Source of the DNA: a virus
Direction: 5' to 3' (one strand)
Length of the DNA: 20,686 nt
Virus record (IMG/VR): IMGVR_UViG_3300025122_000205
Coordinates: 1 to 20,686 of that record
The position numbers were made by a program, and so were the translations under genes. The notes under the pieces are model-generated. The model did no database searches. It saw only the letters and a list, made by a program, of their open reading frames with translations, and was not told the origin of the DNA. This document shows, one piece after another, positions 8,801 to 16,704 of the stretch (within the stretch, counting starts at the first letter, position 1; every line of letters starts with the position of its first letter).

Positions 8801-10415
8801 TGCATCGTGGTATAGGAGTATTTCCCTTCGATGGAGGAAGAATATGGTAAGGACCTGTATAAGCTTCTCCTGTACTGGAAGATACTAATTCTAGTTGAGG
8901 GAATGGTTTACCCCCTAAATAAAAACTATTAGGAAATTCTCGGGTTAAATCGAATAGAATTTTATCTATAGTATATTTTATATTAGTTTCCATGCTGCTC
9001 GCAGAGTAATGAGGAACACCAAACTGACGAGCTAACTCAGGAGTGTAAACATCAAAATCCACAAATGCAGGAGAACTTGTAGCAAGAGCATAGTACATTA
9101 AATCAGGAATATAAGATTCCCACAACTCTTTTATAGTATCACTAGTGGTAACATTAAAGACCCCTGTAGAAAATAAAGTATCCATTAAAATTTGAATGGA
9201 CCTTTTAGTTCCCTTCATCTTATAAATTTCTACGGCATTTCTTAATTGTACTCTCCACTTGTCTACATCCGCCCCAATAAATTTCCAACCAATTAATTCT
9301 GCTAAGAGTTCTAAAAATTCATCAGGGCATTTTCCTATGTCATACAAAACATCTATTTCATTATGCTCTGTGATCCTATCCGCAATAGAGAAAGACATAG
9401 CCTCCAGAAAACGAGTTAAAGGTCCCGCTTCTTCTGTAGTAGTAATTAATGATCCATCTTCAGTAGGAGTTGATGTAGAAAGGTAAGTATAGAAAGCATC
9501 CTCTACGGCTGTATCAGGACTATCCAGATAGTGGGGAGAGTATACTACCTTATTTAATGTTTTAAGACGATCTAGTAATTGGGTGCCACTGGTCCACGTA
9601 ACTGCACTTATATCCACTCCTGAAACATAATTAGTAGGGATAATTTTCTCTGCTATCCCCCAAACTGGTTGATTTTTCCACAGGTATTCCTGATAAATAT
9701 TAATAACATCTTCAAGTACAAGAGATCGCCCCCTCCAAAAAGTATTTGTCATTAAGGTGGCAAGCCCCGCAGAAGGATCAAATCCATCTGTAGGACCTTC
9801 TCTATTAAGGAAATATAGCCACCCTAAATTATTCGCTAAATACTTATAGGTCCCCGAAGAATCATTAGCATAAGCACTAACTGTAAGAGTAGCTAAGTTA
9901 TCAGTCTCATGATAACCTGTAGCTATAGCAGGTATACTAGGTAGGAGAGTTCCACTTACATAGTCTATAAAAGCCTGACTAGTACTGTAATTAGATAATT
10001 TGGTTTTTAGAGGAAATAATATATTACGTTGAAAATCATCAGGCGTAATTTGAGCGGGGTTATAGTGCTTATAAAAATATTTGGCAAAGCCCGAAGGGGT
10101 ATTGATAGCCGAAAGATAATGATCGTAGGTTAAAGAGGAAACAGGGAGGATAGTAGATTGATGTTTATTAGCTAATATATGAGAGTTAATTAATTGATTA
10201 GGATAAGAGATATGAGTTCCACTAGCCGCCACCTCATCTTCAAAATAAAAATCAGGAACTATCTGCCTGATAGCCTCTAAATAATTTCTCTTAAAGTATT
10301 TTTGTGTCTGAGCCCTACTTGCGATATTATCTTTAGCAGACACCACCGCAACTATTTCAGGAGTAACCTGATCTAACTGATTGATCTTAGATGATTTTAT
10401 ATACCTTCTGGACAT
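5808..10415 (-). CDS. Giant gp7/gpI-like baseplate wedge protein with carbohydrate-binding-module-like C-terminal region
   Basis: This 1535-aa protein follows the gp6/J homologue, the standard position of T4 gp7 and P2 gpI. The recognisable core is at about 330-417: LTRFLEAMSFSIADRITE, a run CPDEFLELLAELIGWKF, then WRVQLRNAVEIYKMKGTKRS. That matches the tail-protein-I pattern of an 'LA..lGw' strand-helix followed by 'R.....A...Y..KGT'. It is longer than T4 gp7 (about 1030 aa). A Pro-rich linker lies at about 535-565 (RPPPNVPSPCHIRVPPPP), preceded by YTGPYHI, a phrase seen in many myophage structural proteins. From about 1085 (LIYNSNFDIDG) to 1437 (FIVFEDISIKDL) the strand pattern resembles a family 4/9 carbohydrate-binding module. 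In the contractile-tail model it links the gp6 ring to peripheral fibres. Its ATG overlaps the gp6 stop (TAATG). Confidence 0.82.
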   Translation of the reverse strand: MSRRYIKSSKINQLDQVTPEIVAVVSAKDNIASRAQTQKYFKRNYLEAIRQIVPDFYFEDEVAASGTHISYPNQLINSHILANKHQSTILPVSSLTYDHYLSAINTPSGFAKYFYKHYNPAQITPDDFQRNILFPLKTKLSNYSTSQAFIDYVSGTLLPSIPAIATGYHETDNLATLTVSAYANDSSGTYKYLANNLGWLYFLNREGPTDGFDPSAGLATLMTNTFWRGRSLVLEDVINIYQEYLWKNQPVWGIAEKIIPTNYVSGVDISAVTWTSGTQLLDRLKTLNKVVYSPHYLDSPDTAVEDAFYTYLSTSTPTEDGSLITTTEEAGPLTRFLEAMSFSIADRITEHNEIDVLYDIGKCPDEFLELLAELIGWKFIGADVDKWRVQLRNAVEIYKMKGTKRSIQILMDTLFSTGVFNVTTSDTIKELWESYIPDLMYYALATSSPAFVDFDVYTPELARQFGVPHYSASSMETNIKYTIDKILFDLTREFPNSFYLGGKPFPQLELVSSSTGEAYTGPYHILPPSKGNTPIPRCNVQRGLFRPPPNVPSPCHIRVPPPPIFLESQWPVFKTGSRAGPDSEFLQLKYDPTFMFFYRDKVNLVPPYENRQYYTATKITENLLERIEYYLICYGVDKAFAKQVVTFCRNNLTASLDADTVINSFLLFTKTKQYPPNYTTILRDSTKQRLVDPIKLLSLWNGKSSHFIMSFEASSFDWDGQALRSTSKYGIQKVMRVLDQVIPAHAIPKILVSVSDVADTMDAIADKDCREWRPNFTDLGSSDITTNYAICAVDMESIAVANGIPPKRFKRGQVNNINDVLFASGVDDFISVPRNSLRRRSYHNLLPETKFFTRNGRNNPGSLEMSSPSYYSSSIGYLPLGFIPSSLQFQSVALRQNPRGRGIGKLIDYDNLNAVWDICQNLLSPSSIFGYDVSNTFASRAKQIVATSDCNTYGRRGQLQEIIYTMNKIHNREKYLQASSIVSGYLDEFGVINPNWPTSSTLIQPTDFSAWYNEKDIDVVPSIANSLLNQESSDESLTYYEDFAFGSKVHKLYNVYNSSSYFSGHGLTNNYNLLGVPNFFSHTFGPLIYNSNFDIDGSTLGTSGYLAASAVTYEVDLSYYGGSGVLSLSGVKGDYEGLGTYAASTAGDVFLAHPEFRNSNIVSAVELVDTSAPYTFGSHPIFSVFKLSRDDQSKYAYSSYLINNQIIKYHRSTNNDLFPRLRIKIDNSNYNNKSRNFLEPNHEYEVTVKAHNLDVSNAEVGGLKLGLWVRTEPENDEVWSHVPAGAYDRCGILLDNWEPIRVADLSSANGINLVSTKADYKPFHSKSLNSVIGSGVGASMGAGIIIDSYDFRCWEPMLIESTLVGTNPQAIANAKERTRQDLTFRFTTENNRTIKPTAKYLDEFGKVHRTDQKYVLEFFVPQSSKNASKFIVFEDISIKDLTNYNNSVIKTKYGEAQLDSKDLKSVFRFFKDISTGFASRNSAITLGTMEVSGGSRMNYRSNKEMYTNEVWGEQGALTLSNKFGNFVSGIEIHEG
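8341..8363 (-). repeat. Perfect 10-bp inverted repeat with 3-base loop inside the gp7-like gene
   Basis: The sequence reads TCTACTAAAC-AAC-GTTTAGTAGA on the minus strand and would form a 10-bp hairpin in the mRNA. It lies inside codons for STKQRLVD near residue 688 of the gp7-like protein. There is no U-run after it, so it is not a typical intrinsic terminator. It may be coincidental or may affect mRNA stability or ribosome pausing. Confidence 0.5.
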
Positions 10416-12025
10416 TACACTAACACAGTATTAATAGTAAAGTTGTTTAATTGAATAATCTCATTAAAATCTACCGTTGTAACCTCAGGCATATTATCCA
10501 CGGTAGAATACCTTACACTAGGTAACCTGAAAATTTCTCTATTTAACTCCGATGCCACAAAAGGCTTTCCAAAATCAGCACTATCAATACTGAAATGATT
10601 GAGAATAACTTGAGATACTTCTTGGTAAATCTGGGTTTCAATCGCTTCGGATTCTTTATCAATTCGTATAGTCACTACTAGATCTAAAGTTCTAACGAGC
10701 CCATCTACGACAGCTACTTCATCAGTCAACATCTTTTTAGGCTCAATTTCTGCAAGTAATTGTTCTTTAAATGTAGGGGAAGCTTTTTGAAGCCTTAAAT
10801 CATCTGCCTTCTCTAACGTGTACAAATCAATAACGTTAGCTGATGAAAAAGCATCCCTAGTAACAGCAGTAGTTTTTCCTATAGTTCCTTGAGAGCTTCT
10901 AAAAGTATTGCCTATAGCGATATAGTCCTCTAAAGTTACTACTCTATCTTGTCTCTTAAAAGTATAGGGAGCATATTTTTTAGCATGTTGGGATGTTTCA
11001 GCTTCCGAGCCCCCTGTAGCATCAGAAATATTTTCAGTAGTCATAGTGAGAGCATCTGGGGTACCTCCCGCAGTCTCAACTGTAGTTTCCACATTGATCA
11101 TTTCTTTCCCAATATTTCCTCTACTCCCCCCTCCTACTCTATACACTACTGTAAATGTTGATCCTGCTGGAGGAGATATACCTAAAGCATTATCACCAAA
11201 TAACACGGTGGCTGCATAATTATCATCGTATATAACTTGGAAAATTCTATCGTTTAAGCCTGACGCAGAAAATAGCCTATCAACTTGGGTATAAGATCCG
11301 TTCGCAGGATCCGCAGAATTTCCTGTATCAATATATACTTGGACACTTCCTTCAATAATGGGGGAATCCGTCAAAGAGACTCGCTTGTTCCCTTCTAATG
11401 AATCAAAATTTCCTTTCTGCACACTTAAAGATCCCTCTAACATAGCCACATTCGTAAAGACAGAACTTACTGCGTTATCTGCTTCATCGCCTGAAAGGTC
11501 AAAAGATGCATTAACATTTTTAATATCTTGAATAAGATTATTTTCGATTTTATATAACGTATAATTTACTGGGGCTCCATCTTCCCGCGAGGTAACAGCA
11601 AAAACTCTATTACTGGGCGTATAAGTTAGAGGAAAATTAGCTACTACAGGATCAGTAGTACAAGTTAATTTAGCAGAAGCCGCTGCTCCTAAGGGACCCC
11701 GCATATCTACCCCTACCAATTCTAAAAGTTTTCTTAGGTTAGAACGAACTTTCACTGTTCTTAAATAATTTTCATTCGCCAGCATATCCCCCTTTAAAGA
11801 TAAAACGGACCCCATGTATGCTACTATTTCAATTAGCATTACTCCTAAATCAGATTCTGAAAAATTTTGATAATCTAATGGATAAACTGCTTTAATATAT
11901 TCGATTAAGTCTTGTCGAATAGAATAAAAATCATTTCCCGCATAGTCGATATACTGCTGTTTTTTCTGGTCAGGAATTGCCCCTAACTTCATAAAATCTG
12001 TATTTGTTGTTCCTGAAAATGCCAT
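10415..12025 (-). CDS. Baseplate wedge protein, gp6/gpJ family (Baseplate_J-like)
   Basis: This 536-aa protein matches the Baseplate J / T4 gp6 pattern. The N-terminal helical part has DFYSIRQDLIEYIKAVYP (32-49), FSESDLGVMLIEIVAYMGSV (55-74) and YLRTVKVRSNLRKLLELVGV (88-107), the region that in this family carries the 'D.G..lie..A' signature. A central strand-rich part has FGDNALGISPPAGSTF and VVYRVGGGSRGNIG (276-306), which corresponds to the 'FGdg..G..P..G..i...Yr.GgG..GNv' signature. In myophages two copies of this protein plus one gp7/gpI-like subunit form the core of each wedge and close the iris ring around the hub. The length is shorter than T4 gp6 (660 aa). The start overlaps the stop of the gp25-like gene (TAATG), and the end overlaps the gp7-like start in the same way, so the three wedge genes are tightly coupled. 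Confidence 0.92.
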   Translation of the reverse strand: MAFSGTTNTDFMKLGAIPDQKKQQYIDYAGNDFYSIRQDLIEYIKAVYPLDYQNFSESDLGVMLIEIVAYMGSVLSLKGDMLANENYLRTVKVRSNLRKLLELVGVDMRGPLGAAASAKLTCTTDPVVANFPLTYTPSNRVFAVTSREDGAPVNYTLYKIENNLIQDIKNVNASFDLSGDEADNAVSSVFTNVAMLEGSLSVQKGNFDSLEGNKRVSLTDSPIIEGSVQVYIDTGNSADPANGSYTQVDRLFSASGLNDRIFQVIYDDNYAATVLFGDNALGISPPAGSTFTVVYRVGGGSRGNIGKEMINVETTVETAGGTPDALTMTTENISDATGGSEAETSQHAKKYAPYTFKRQDRVVTLEDYIAIGNTFRSSQGTIGKTTAVTRDAFSSANVIDLYTLEKADDLRLQKASPTFKEQLLAEIEPKKMLTDEVAVVDGLVRTLDLVVTIRIDKESEAIETQIYQEVSQVILNHFSIDSADFGKPFVASELNREIFRLPSVRYSTVDNMPEVTTVDFNEIIQLNNFTINTVLV

Positions 12026-12522
12026 TATGTTATACTAACCTCTACATCAAAAATATCTAACGACTCATCTAATAATTGAAGAGTGAGCTTTACTATAAGC
12101 TGATGGTCTCGAAACCTATCCTCAAAAATAGCTAGAGTAATAACCTTAACTATACTAAAGTATTTTTTTAAAGTTTGAAGAATATCGTTTCTCATTAAGA
12201 AAAAAGTTGTTTCATCCATGGGTTCAAATAAATATCTATTCAAAGACATTCCATACCCAGGTAACATTACTCTTTCTCCTTTTTCACAAAGAAAAAGCTG
12301 TCTTAAATTATTTCTAATAAGATCTACCCCATATGATTTACTAAAATACCCCCCTGGTCCTTTGTTATCTTGTAGCACCGCAGGGTTTCCTGTTACTTGT
12401 TTAAAAGAACCGACGAGAGGATAGGCAAAACCGCTATTCTTCTTATATTTCGAAGCGGTAGCCCGTTTAACACTAATGCTAACTGGGGCTCCGTAAGAAT
12501 TATGAGTAGTAGTAATAGCCAT
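12025..12522 (-). CDS. Baseplate wedge / sheath initiator, gp25/gpW family
   Basis: This 165-aa protein carries the hallmark of the GPW/gp25 family: RNNLRQLFLCEKGERVMLP (70-88) followed by GYGMSLNRYLFEPMDE (89-104), equivalent to the family pattern 'i..iL.t..GeR...p.fG..l...lFep'. A helix and two strands follow (ILQTLKKYFSIVKVITLAIF, 114-133; HQLIVKLTLQLLDES, 140-154). Proteins of this family cap the wedge and template polymerisation of the contractile sheath; homologues occur in type VI secretion (TssE). The usual Glu-Pro-Arg motif before the second strand is absent and is replaced by roughly Phe-Ser-Ile. An N-terminal extension of about 60 residues, Lys- and Gly-rich, precedes the core; T4 gp25 is 132 aa. 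Start and stop codons overlap both neighbours by one base (TAATG). Confidence 0.93.
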   Translation of the reverse strand: MAITTTHNSYGAPVSISVKRATASKYKKNSGFAYPLVGSFKQVTGNPAVLQDNKGPGGYFSKSYGVDLIRNNLRQLFLCEKGERVMLPGYGMSLNRYLFEPMDETTFFLMRNDILQTLKKYFSIVKVITLAIFEDRFRDHQLIVKLTLQLLDESLDIFDVEVSIT

Positions 12523-15509
12523 TAGATTAAAATATTTTCAAAAAAGCCTTGTTGAGCTTTATAGTTAGTTAAAATTTCACCAGAAGAAAGGGCTCTATTA
12601 TATAGTTTTAGGCTTCCAAGGTATCCATATAAACCACTTTTTTTGCCTCCCCATTTTCCTCCCATAAAGTTCATGCCTTCTATGGATCCGTCACCAGACT
12701 TATAAAACATACCATCTGTGTAACCTCCCCCAATTATCCAAGGGGTTAAAGCCATCCTAGAATTTCCCCCTTGAAGCTGTGGTCCATCCCAATACCAAAA
12801 ATCTGTTTGCCCCACTGAATTAGGTGGGAACAAAGGTCCGTTCATAGGAAGGCCACTAAATACAGAATTATAACTAAAGGAATCAGGAGTTATCATGCCT
12901 GGAATTTGAGGAGGCCCTGTATCTCCAAATGTCTCCGTTATAGTAGAGGAAGCTAAAAGACTTCCATTTAAATAAATGTGTGTTAACTTAGAAACATAAT
13001 CTACCGTAACAGTAGCTAACATAAAGTTCGCGGAACAATCATCAAAACTACTCCCATTAAGAGCCGTAGTAGATGTATCTACTTGTATTCCATAGTATCC
13101 ACTCGGGGGTACAATATCCTGAGGACATAGAATTGGATTAGCTGAAGCAGCTAAGAATGTTACTCCACTCGTATTAATAGATTGAGTAGGACTCATATGA
13201 AATACAAGACCCTTTGTGAGGTCATTATCCGCAGGATTATTACTGGGGGCAGTTCCGCTGGTCATGCGACAGTCCCTACTAAATCCCATCAATAAACCCT
13301 TTACTGTCTTAGTGCCTTGTTGGGGGCCAGCAACCCAGTAAGGATCTACTGAGGAGAAGGTTCCTCCACGATTCTCACAACCCACTACTACTCTATGTAA
13401 TGACGATAAGGCACTGTCAGCATTCCATCCCGCTCCCGCACTGTCATGAAGGTCTGGAACATGTGTCCAAAATTCAAAAGTAGCTCCTGACCTTGAATAT
13501 AACAAACTTTCAATGTCATCCCAACCACTCTGAATTCTCCCATATCCGTATGGTCTATAGGGGGAATGCAAATATTCTAAATTAGCAGCATGATTTAGAA
13601 CTTTAGGATTACCGTCTCCACTTACTCCAGAAAAGAAATTACAAACTCCTCTAAAGTATGGGATTCCAATCCCCGAAGGGAACATCGAAGGAATAGAAGA
13701 GCCCACTAATTGGGCTGGCTTATCACTAACAGCACTTGTGTTACAATTAATAACAAAATATTCACTAGAATTGGGAGCCACTAAATCAGCATCTAAGAAA
13801 TTATAAATACTCACTAATCCTGAAGTAGCAATCTGATTATTTAAAGATAATGTAGTACCACTTGTTCCAGAAACATGAGGATCCGAAGAAATAATACCCC
13901 CTACTCCTACTTCAGGAACCACTAACTCATTAACTGTAAATGCATTTTGTGGAATATCACTCTTAATAAATGTTGGACAGAGAGGTAATACTATACCAGA
14001 TGCATCTCCTGGATGAAATAATAATGCTTCTTGCTTCCCTCTTTCAATAGCTAATTTATCCCCATCCAATCCTTCAAAATTATTAATAGGAATATTTCCC
14101 TTTTGCGCTGGGTTAGTGGGAGGGGAAAGTAAAACGTGTACTTGAATTTGTTTCTTTCTACGATTAATTTTCGAATCATGAGTTGCAATAGCCGCATATA
14201 AAATTTGCCTCTGATTAGTTACAAGAGCACTATCTTCAGCATACCCACTTAGCTGAAGATCTGTAACATAAGTTGATAAATCATAAAGCTCTCTATTACG
14301 TTGATCAATTACAACTTGAAGAAAATGATCTTCCTCATAAAAAGTTTGCATAAAGGGGCTTTCGTCTATCTGGGTTATATCAAATGCAGTATTAGCCCAT
14401 TGGTTAAAGGTATTCCATGTTACAATCTCACCCTTTCCACCTATGTTAGGGTTATATTCATGCATCCATTTCACCATGTTATCTGGTACACCAGTTCCTG
14501 GTATAGGGTTTCCAGATGAATCATAATAAATAGCACTTACAATATTTGTAATACACCCTGAATAGTCCAGCCCTCCTCCATATGAATCATAATAAATTCC
14601 TGTTTTAGAGAATAAAAATTGTCCCTTTTTAGAAACAGGAGGCCCCATTCCACTAGGAGCCTGTGTTATTTCTTTATAAGATTCTACTACAGGAACAATG
14701 GGATCACCATTAGCTGCCGCATCAGCATCTATTAGATTAAAAGAAGTTAGCCCAGATAAAGCTTGATCTAATGTTTGCCCAAACCACGGACTGTTAGGGT
14801 CTTCATTTACCATATTTTTCCAAAATACGGGTTCGGGGTTATTAGCAGGATCCTTTTGTCTCGCTTGGAGAATTGACCTAATATTATTTTGTTGCGCGTT
14901 TGCTTCATTAATGAAGCCAGTAGCCGTCTCAAGCATATCCTTATTTTGGTCAAATACTAAACTAGCAGCTTCGCTTGGGGGAGGTGGTTTAAAGATGGAG
15001 CCTCCTGCGGTAAAGCCTACCATCTTATCCGCGACTGCTGATGGGCCTTTTTGGAGAGCACTAAAGGATTTCATTTTATCAATACAATTTTTGATATCAT
15101 TAAATTGTTCTACTATCTTCTCTCCCATCACCCAAGCTTTAGCCCCAAAACCTAAAATAGTGCCGAGTCCAAAGAGATTATTAACGTCATCTAAAGCACT
15201 CCTCTCCACCCCCAGTTTCGATGTTGCTGATACAAAAACAAACTTACCTGTAGTGGTATCATATTCAACAATACCCGTATCCAAAAATATCTTTCGAGTG
15301 ATATCTTTAAATACAGAATCAGCAAGAGCTTTTCCTTCCTCAATACTACCATTCATTCCACCTAAAACGGGGGAGGGGAAAGCAGCTAATGCATTTTTAG
15401 CCATACGCATCATACATTGAGGTACTCCAAATTGAGTGCCCATCGCATCCAAAACCGGAGTAGGAGAAGTAGTTATAATCCTTGCTGCTTTAGAATAATC
15501 AAATGCCAT
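12522..15509 (-). CDS. Large baseplate-associated structural protein with C-terminal LamG/concanavalin-like domain
   Basis: This 995-aa protein has no single family I can name for its first 660 residues. The N-terminal 170 residues are mostly helical with Gly/Ala-rich hydrophobic stretches (LFGLGTILGFGAKAWVM). They are followed by Gln/Asn-rich helix (NEANAQQNNIRSILQARQ). From about 665 to 990 there is a LamG-like jelly roll: ATFEFWTHVPDL, then HIYLNGSLLASS, and near the end GYLGSLKLYNRALSSGEILTN. That is the classic LamG_3 ending 'G.i..lriYnraLs..Ei..ny'. Such domains bind glycans in many phage structural proteins. The gene lies between the spike and the gp25-like gene, inside the baseplate operon, so I infer a baseplate component that exposes a lectin domain. 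The start at 15509 is supported by AAGG eight bases upstream. Confidence 0.78.
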   Translation of the reverse strand: MAFDYSKAARIITTSPTPVLDAMGTQFGVPQCMMRMAKNALAAFPSPVLGGMNGSIEEGKALADSVFKDITRKIFLDTGIVEYDTTTGKFVFVSATSKLGVERSALDDVNNLFGLGTILGFGAKAWVMGEKIVEQFNDIKNCIDKMKSFSALQKGPSAVADKMVGFTAGGSIFKPPPPSEAASLVFDQNKDMLETATGFINEANAQQNNIRSILQARQKDPANNPEPVFWKNMVNEDPNSPWFGQTLDQALSGLTSFNLIDADAAANGDPIVPVVESYKEITQAPSGMGPPVSKKGQFLFSKTGIYYDSYGGGLDYSGCITNIVSAIYYDSSGNPIPGTGVPDNMVKWMHEYNPNIGGKGEIVTWNTFNQWANTAFDITQIDESPFMQTFYEEDHFLQVVIDQRNRELYDLSTYVTDLQLSGYAEDSALVTNQRQILYAAIATHDSKINRRKKQIQVHVLLSPPTNPAQKGNIPINNFEGLDGDKLAIERGKQEALLFHPGDASGIVLPLCPTFIKSDIPQNAFTVNELVVPEVGVGGIISSDPHVSGTSGTTLSLNNQIATSGLVSIYNFLDADLVAPNSSEYFVINCNTSAVSDKPAQLVGSSIPSMFPSGIGIPYFRGVCNFFSGVSGDGNPKVLNHAANLEYLHSPYRPYGYGRIQSGWDDIESLLYSRSGATFEFWTHVPDLHDSAGAGWNADSALSSLHRVVVGCENRGGTFSSVDPYWVAGPQQGTKTVKGLLMGFSRDCRMTSGTAPSNNPADNDLTKGLVFHMSPTQSINTSGVTFLAASANPILCPQDIVPPSGYYGIQVDTSTTALNGSSFDDCSANFMLATVTVDYVSKLTHIYLNGSLLASSTITETFGDTGPPQIPGMITPDSFSYNSVFSGLPMNGPLFPPNSVGQTDFWYWDGPQLQGGNSRMALTPWIIGGGYTDGMFYKSGDGSIEGMNFMGGKWGGKKSGLYGYLGSLKLYNRALSSGEILTNYKAQQGFFENILI

Positions 15510-15519
15510 TATTTATACC

Positions 15520-16704
15520 TTACGCTGTGTACCCAGGCCCCTCTCCATTTAAGTGTACTTGAGCCCCATCTACTGTGATATTTCCAGTAGCATTAATATC
15601 TACTATAGGAGCATTAATTTCTACTTCAGTATCACTTTGTAGGGTAACTTTACTTTTAGCTATTATATCTACTGTTCCCCCACTATCTACAATAATTTTA
15701 GAGTCTGCGCCTGGAGATACAATACGGATCACAGAATCAGCCTCTAACGCTTCCAAGGTTATGTTATTATGATGTGAAAGTAAATGGATACATCCCGTAG
15801 TTTCATCTCCAAATGTGGAAATTCTCTGAGTTGCTTTAGCTCCTCCTGTAGAAGGGGGTCCGAGTTTCCCTCCTGGTCCATATGACTTAGCTCCTGTAGA
15901 TTTGTTTTCAATTTCAATATTTAATCCATCTTCTATCCATATATGAAATCTATTAAATAAGGAATATAGATTAAAGGGACCATGAGTTCTCCAATGAACC
16001 TCCCCTTCGGCAAAGGGACTCTGCTCACTCATTCCTGTACTCCAAATCATATAATCTTTCCCGCGATGTTCATTAGTCATCACGATTCCATCTACCGTAG
16101 GGCTATCAATTAAAGCCAATCTTTTTCCTGAACCACTCTGAAGACTTACTTTATAATCTTGATATGGATCAGCACCCTTATTCCCCCTATACCTATTTGA
16201 GATAGTCATAGAATCAGACCTAAGACTGGTGAGTCCCATCATTTCAGGGACCGTACCTTTAGCATCATACATTCCTTGAAAAATATCAGGAAATGGGGTT
16301 TGATTTTCGGGAAGAACTTCAGGAAAAATTCCTTCTGGCGTAGGGGGACCAGCGGCTCCAGGAACTGTTTTATCAATATACCCCGTATGAACAGGAGGAG
16401 GAGTATCGGATTCTACCGACATTAATCTATTAGCTCCAGGTGATACCCCTATTAAAGATCCTATATAATAATAACCTTGAAGATCATCCGATCCAGCAGT
16501 ATCATCATATAAACATAATGCCTGAGATCCTTTTTCAGGAATGGCTATAAAAGCCGACTGGTTGCTTCCATAAGGAGATACATAGCTCACAGTTTCTTCT
16601 AGGGGCTCATTATCTTTAGCAGCTTTAAAAGCTACTTTAAATTTACCCGTCTGATTAATATCAGCCTTGCTGGTTACAGTTCCTATTTTGAGTCGTAAAG
16701 TCAT
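15520..16704 (-). CDS. Central baseplate spike, gp5/gpV-like (no lysozyme domain)
   Basis: This 394-aa protein starts with an OB-fold-like segment (about 1-90: LKIGTVTSK, FKVAFKA, YVSPYGSNQSAFIAIPEKG, YYYIGSLIG) typical of gp5/gpV/VgrG spikes. It ends in a strand-repeat needle. Residues 304-394 repeat short hydrophobic alternations: SKIIVDSGGTVDIIA, SKVTLQSDTEVEINAPI, VDINATGNITVDGAQVHLNG. The final GEGPGYTA is probably the tip. T4 gp5 (575 aa) carries a lysozyme domain between these parts. Here the middle (about 90-300) instead holds Pro/Gly-rich linker and strands, and I see no lysozyme catalytic pattern. A His-rich patch HLLSHHNN opens the needle. The ATG overlaps the hub stop (ATGA, 4 bp), consistent with equimolar trimers of hub and spike. 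A separate PAAR tip gene was not found. Confidence 0.88.
   Translation of the reverse strand: MTLRLKIGTVTSKADINQTGKFKVAFKAAKDNEPLEETVSYVSPYGSNQSAFIAIPEKGSQALCLYDDTAGSDDLQGYYYIGSLIGVSPGANRLMSVESDTPPPVHTGYIDKTVPGAAGPPTPEGIFPEVLPENQTPFPDIFQGMYDAKGTVPEMMGLTSLRSDSMTISNRYRGNKGADPYQDYKVSLQSGSGKRLALIDSPTVDGIVMTNEHRGKDYMIWSTGMSEQSPFAEGEVHWRTHGPFNLYSLFNRFHIWIEDGLNIEIENKSTGAKSYGPGGKLGPPSTGGAKATQRISTFGDETTGCIHLLSHHNNITLEALEADSVIRIVSPGADSKIIVDSGGTVDIIAKSKVTLQSDTEVEINAPIVDINATGNITVDGAQVHLNGEGPGYTA

Noticed and set aside
9259-9486. Plus-strand open frame of 75 codons.
   Set aside because: It lies opposite the most strongly conserved gpI-like core of the gp7 homologue and is explained as an antisense shadow.
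14911-15420. Plus-strand open frame of 169 codons.
   Set aside because: It lies entirely opposite the N-terminal part of the LamG-protein gene, has no plausible ribosome-binding site or domain pattern, and its composition is that of an antisense frame.
15510-15517. TATAAATA on the minus strand, identical to the T4 late promoter core, just before the LamG-protein start codon.
   Set aside because: It ends at the base next to the ATG, so a transcript started from it would lack a leader and probably part of the start codon. The same octamer occurs inside the hub coding sequence near 17129-17136, so in this AT-rich DNA it is expected by chance.
15520-16704. Possible muramidase domain in the middle of the spike, by analogy with T4 gp5.
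   Set aside because: Residues 90-300 show Pro/Gly-rich linker and strands and no lysozyme-like catalytic Glu-Asp-Thr arrangement or helical core that I can see.
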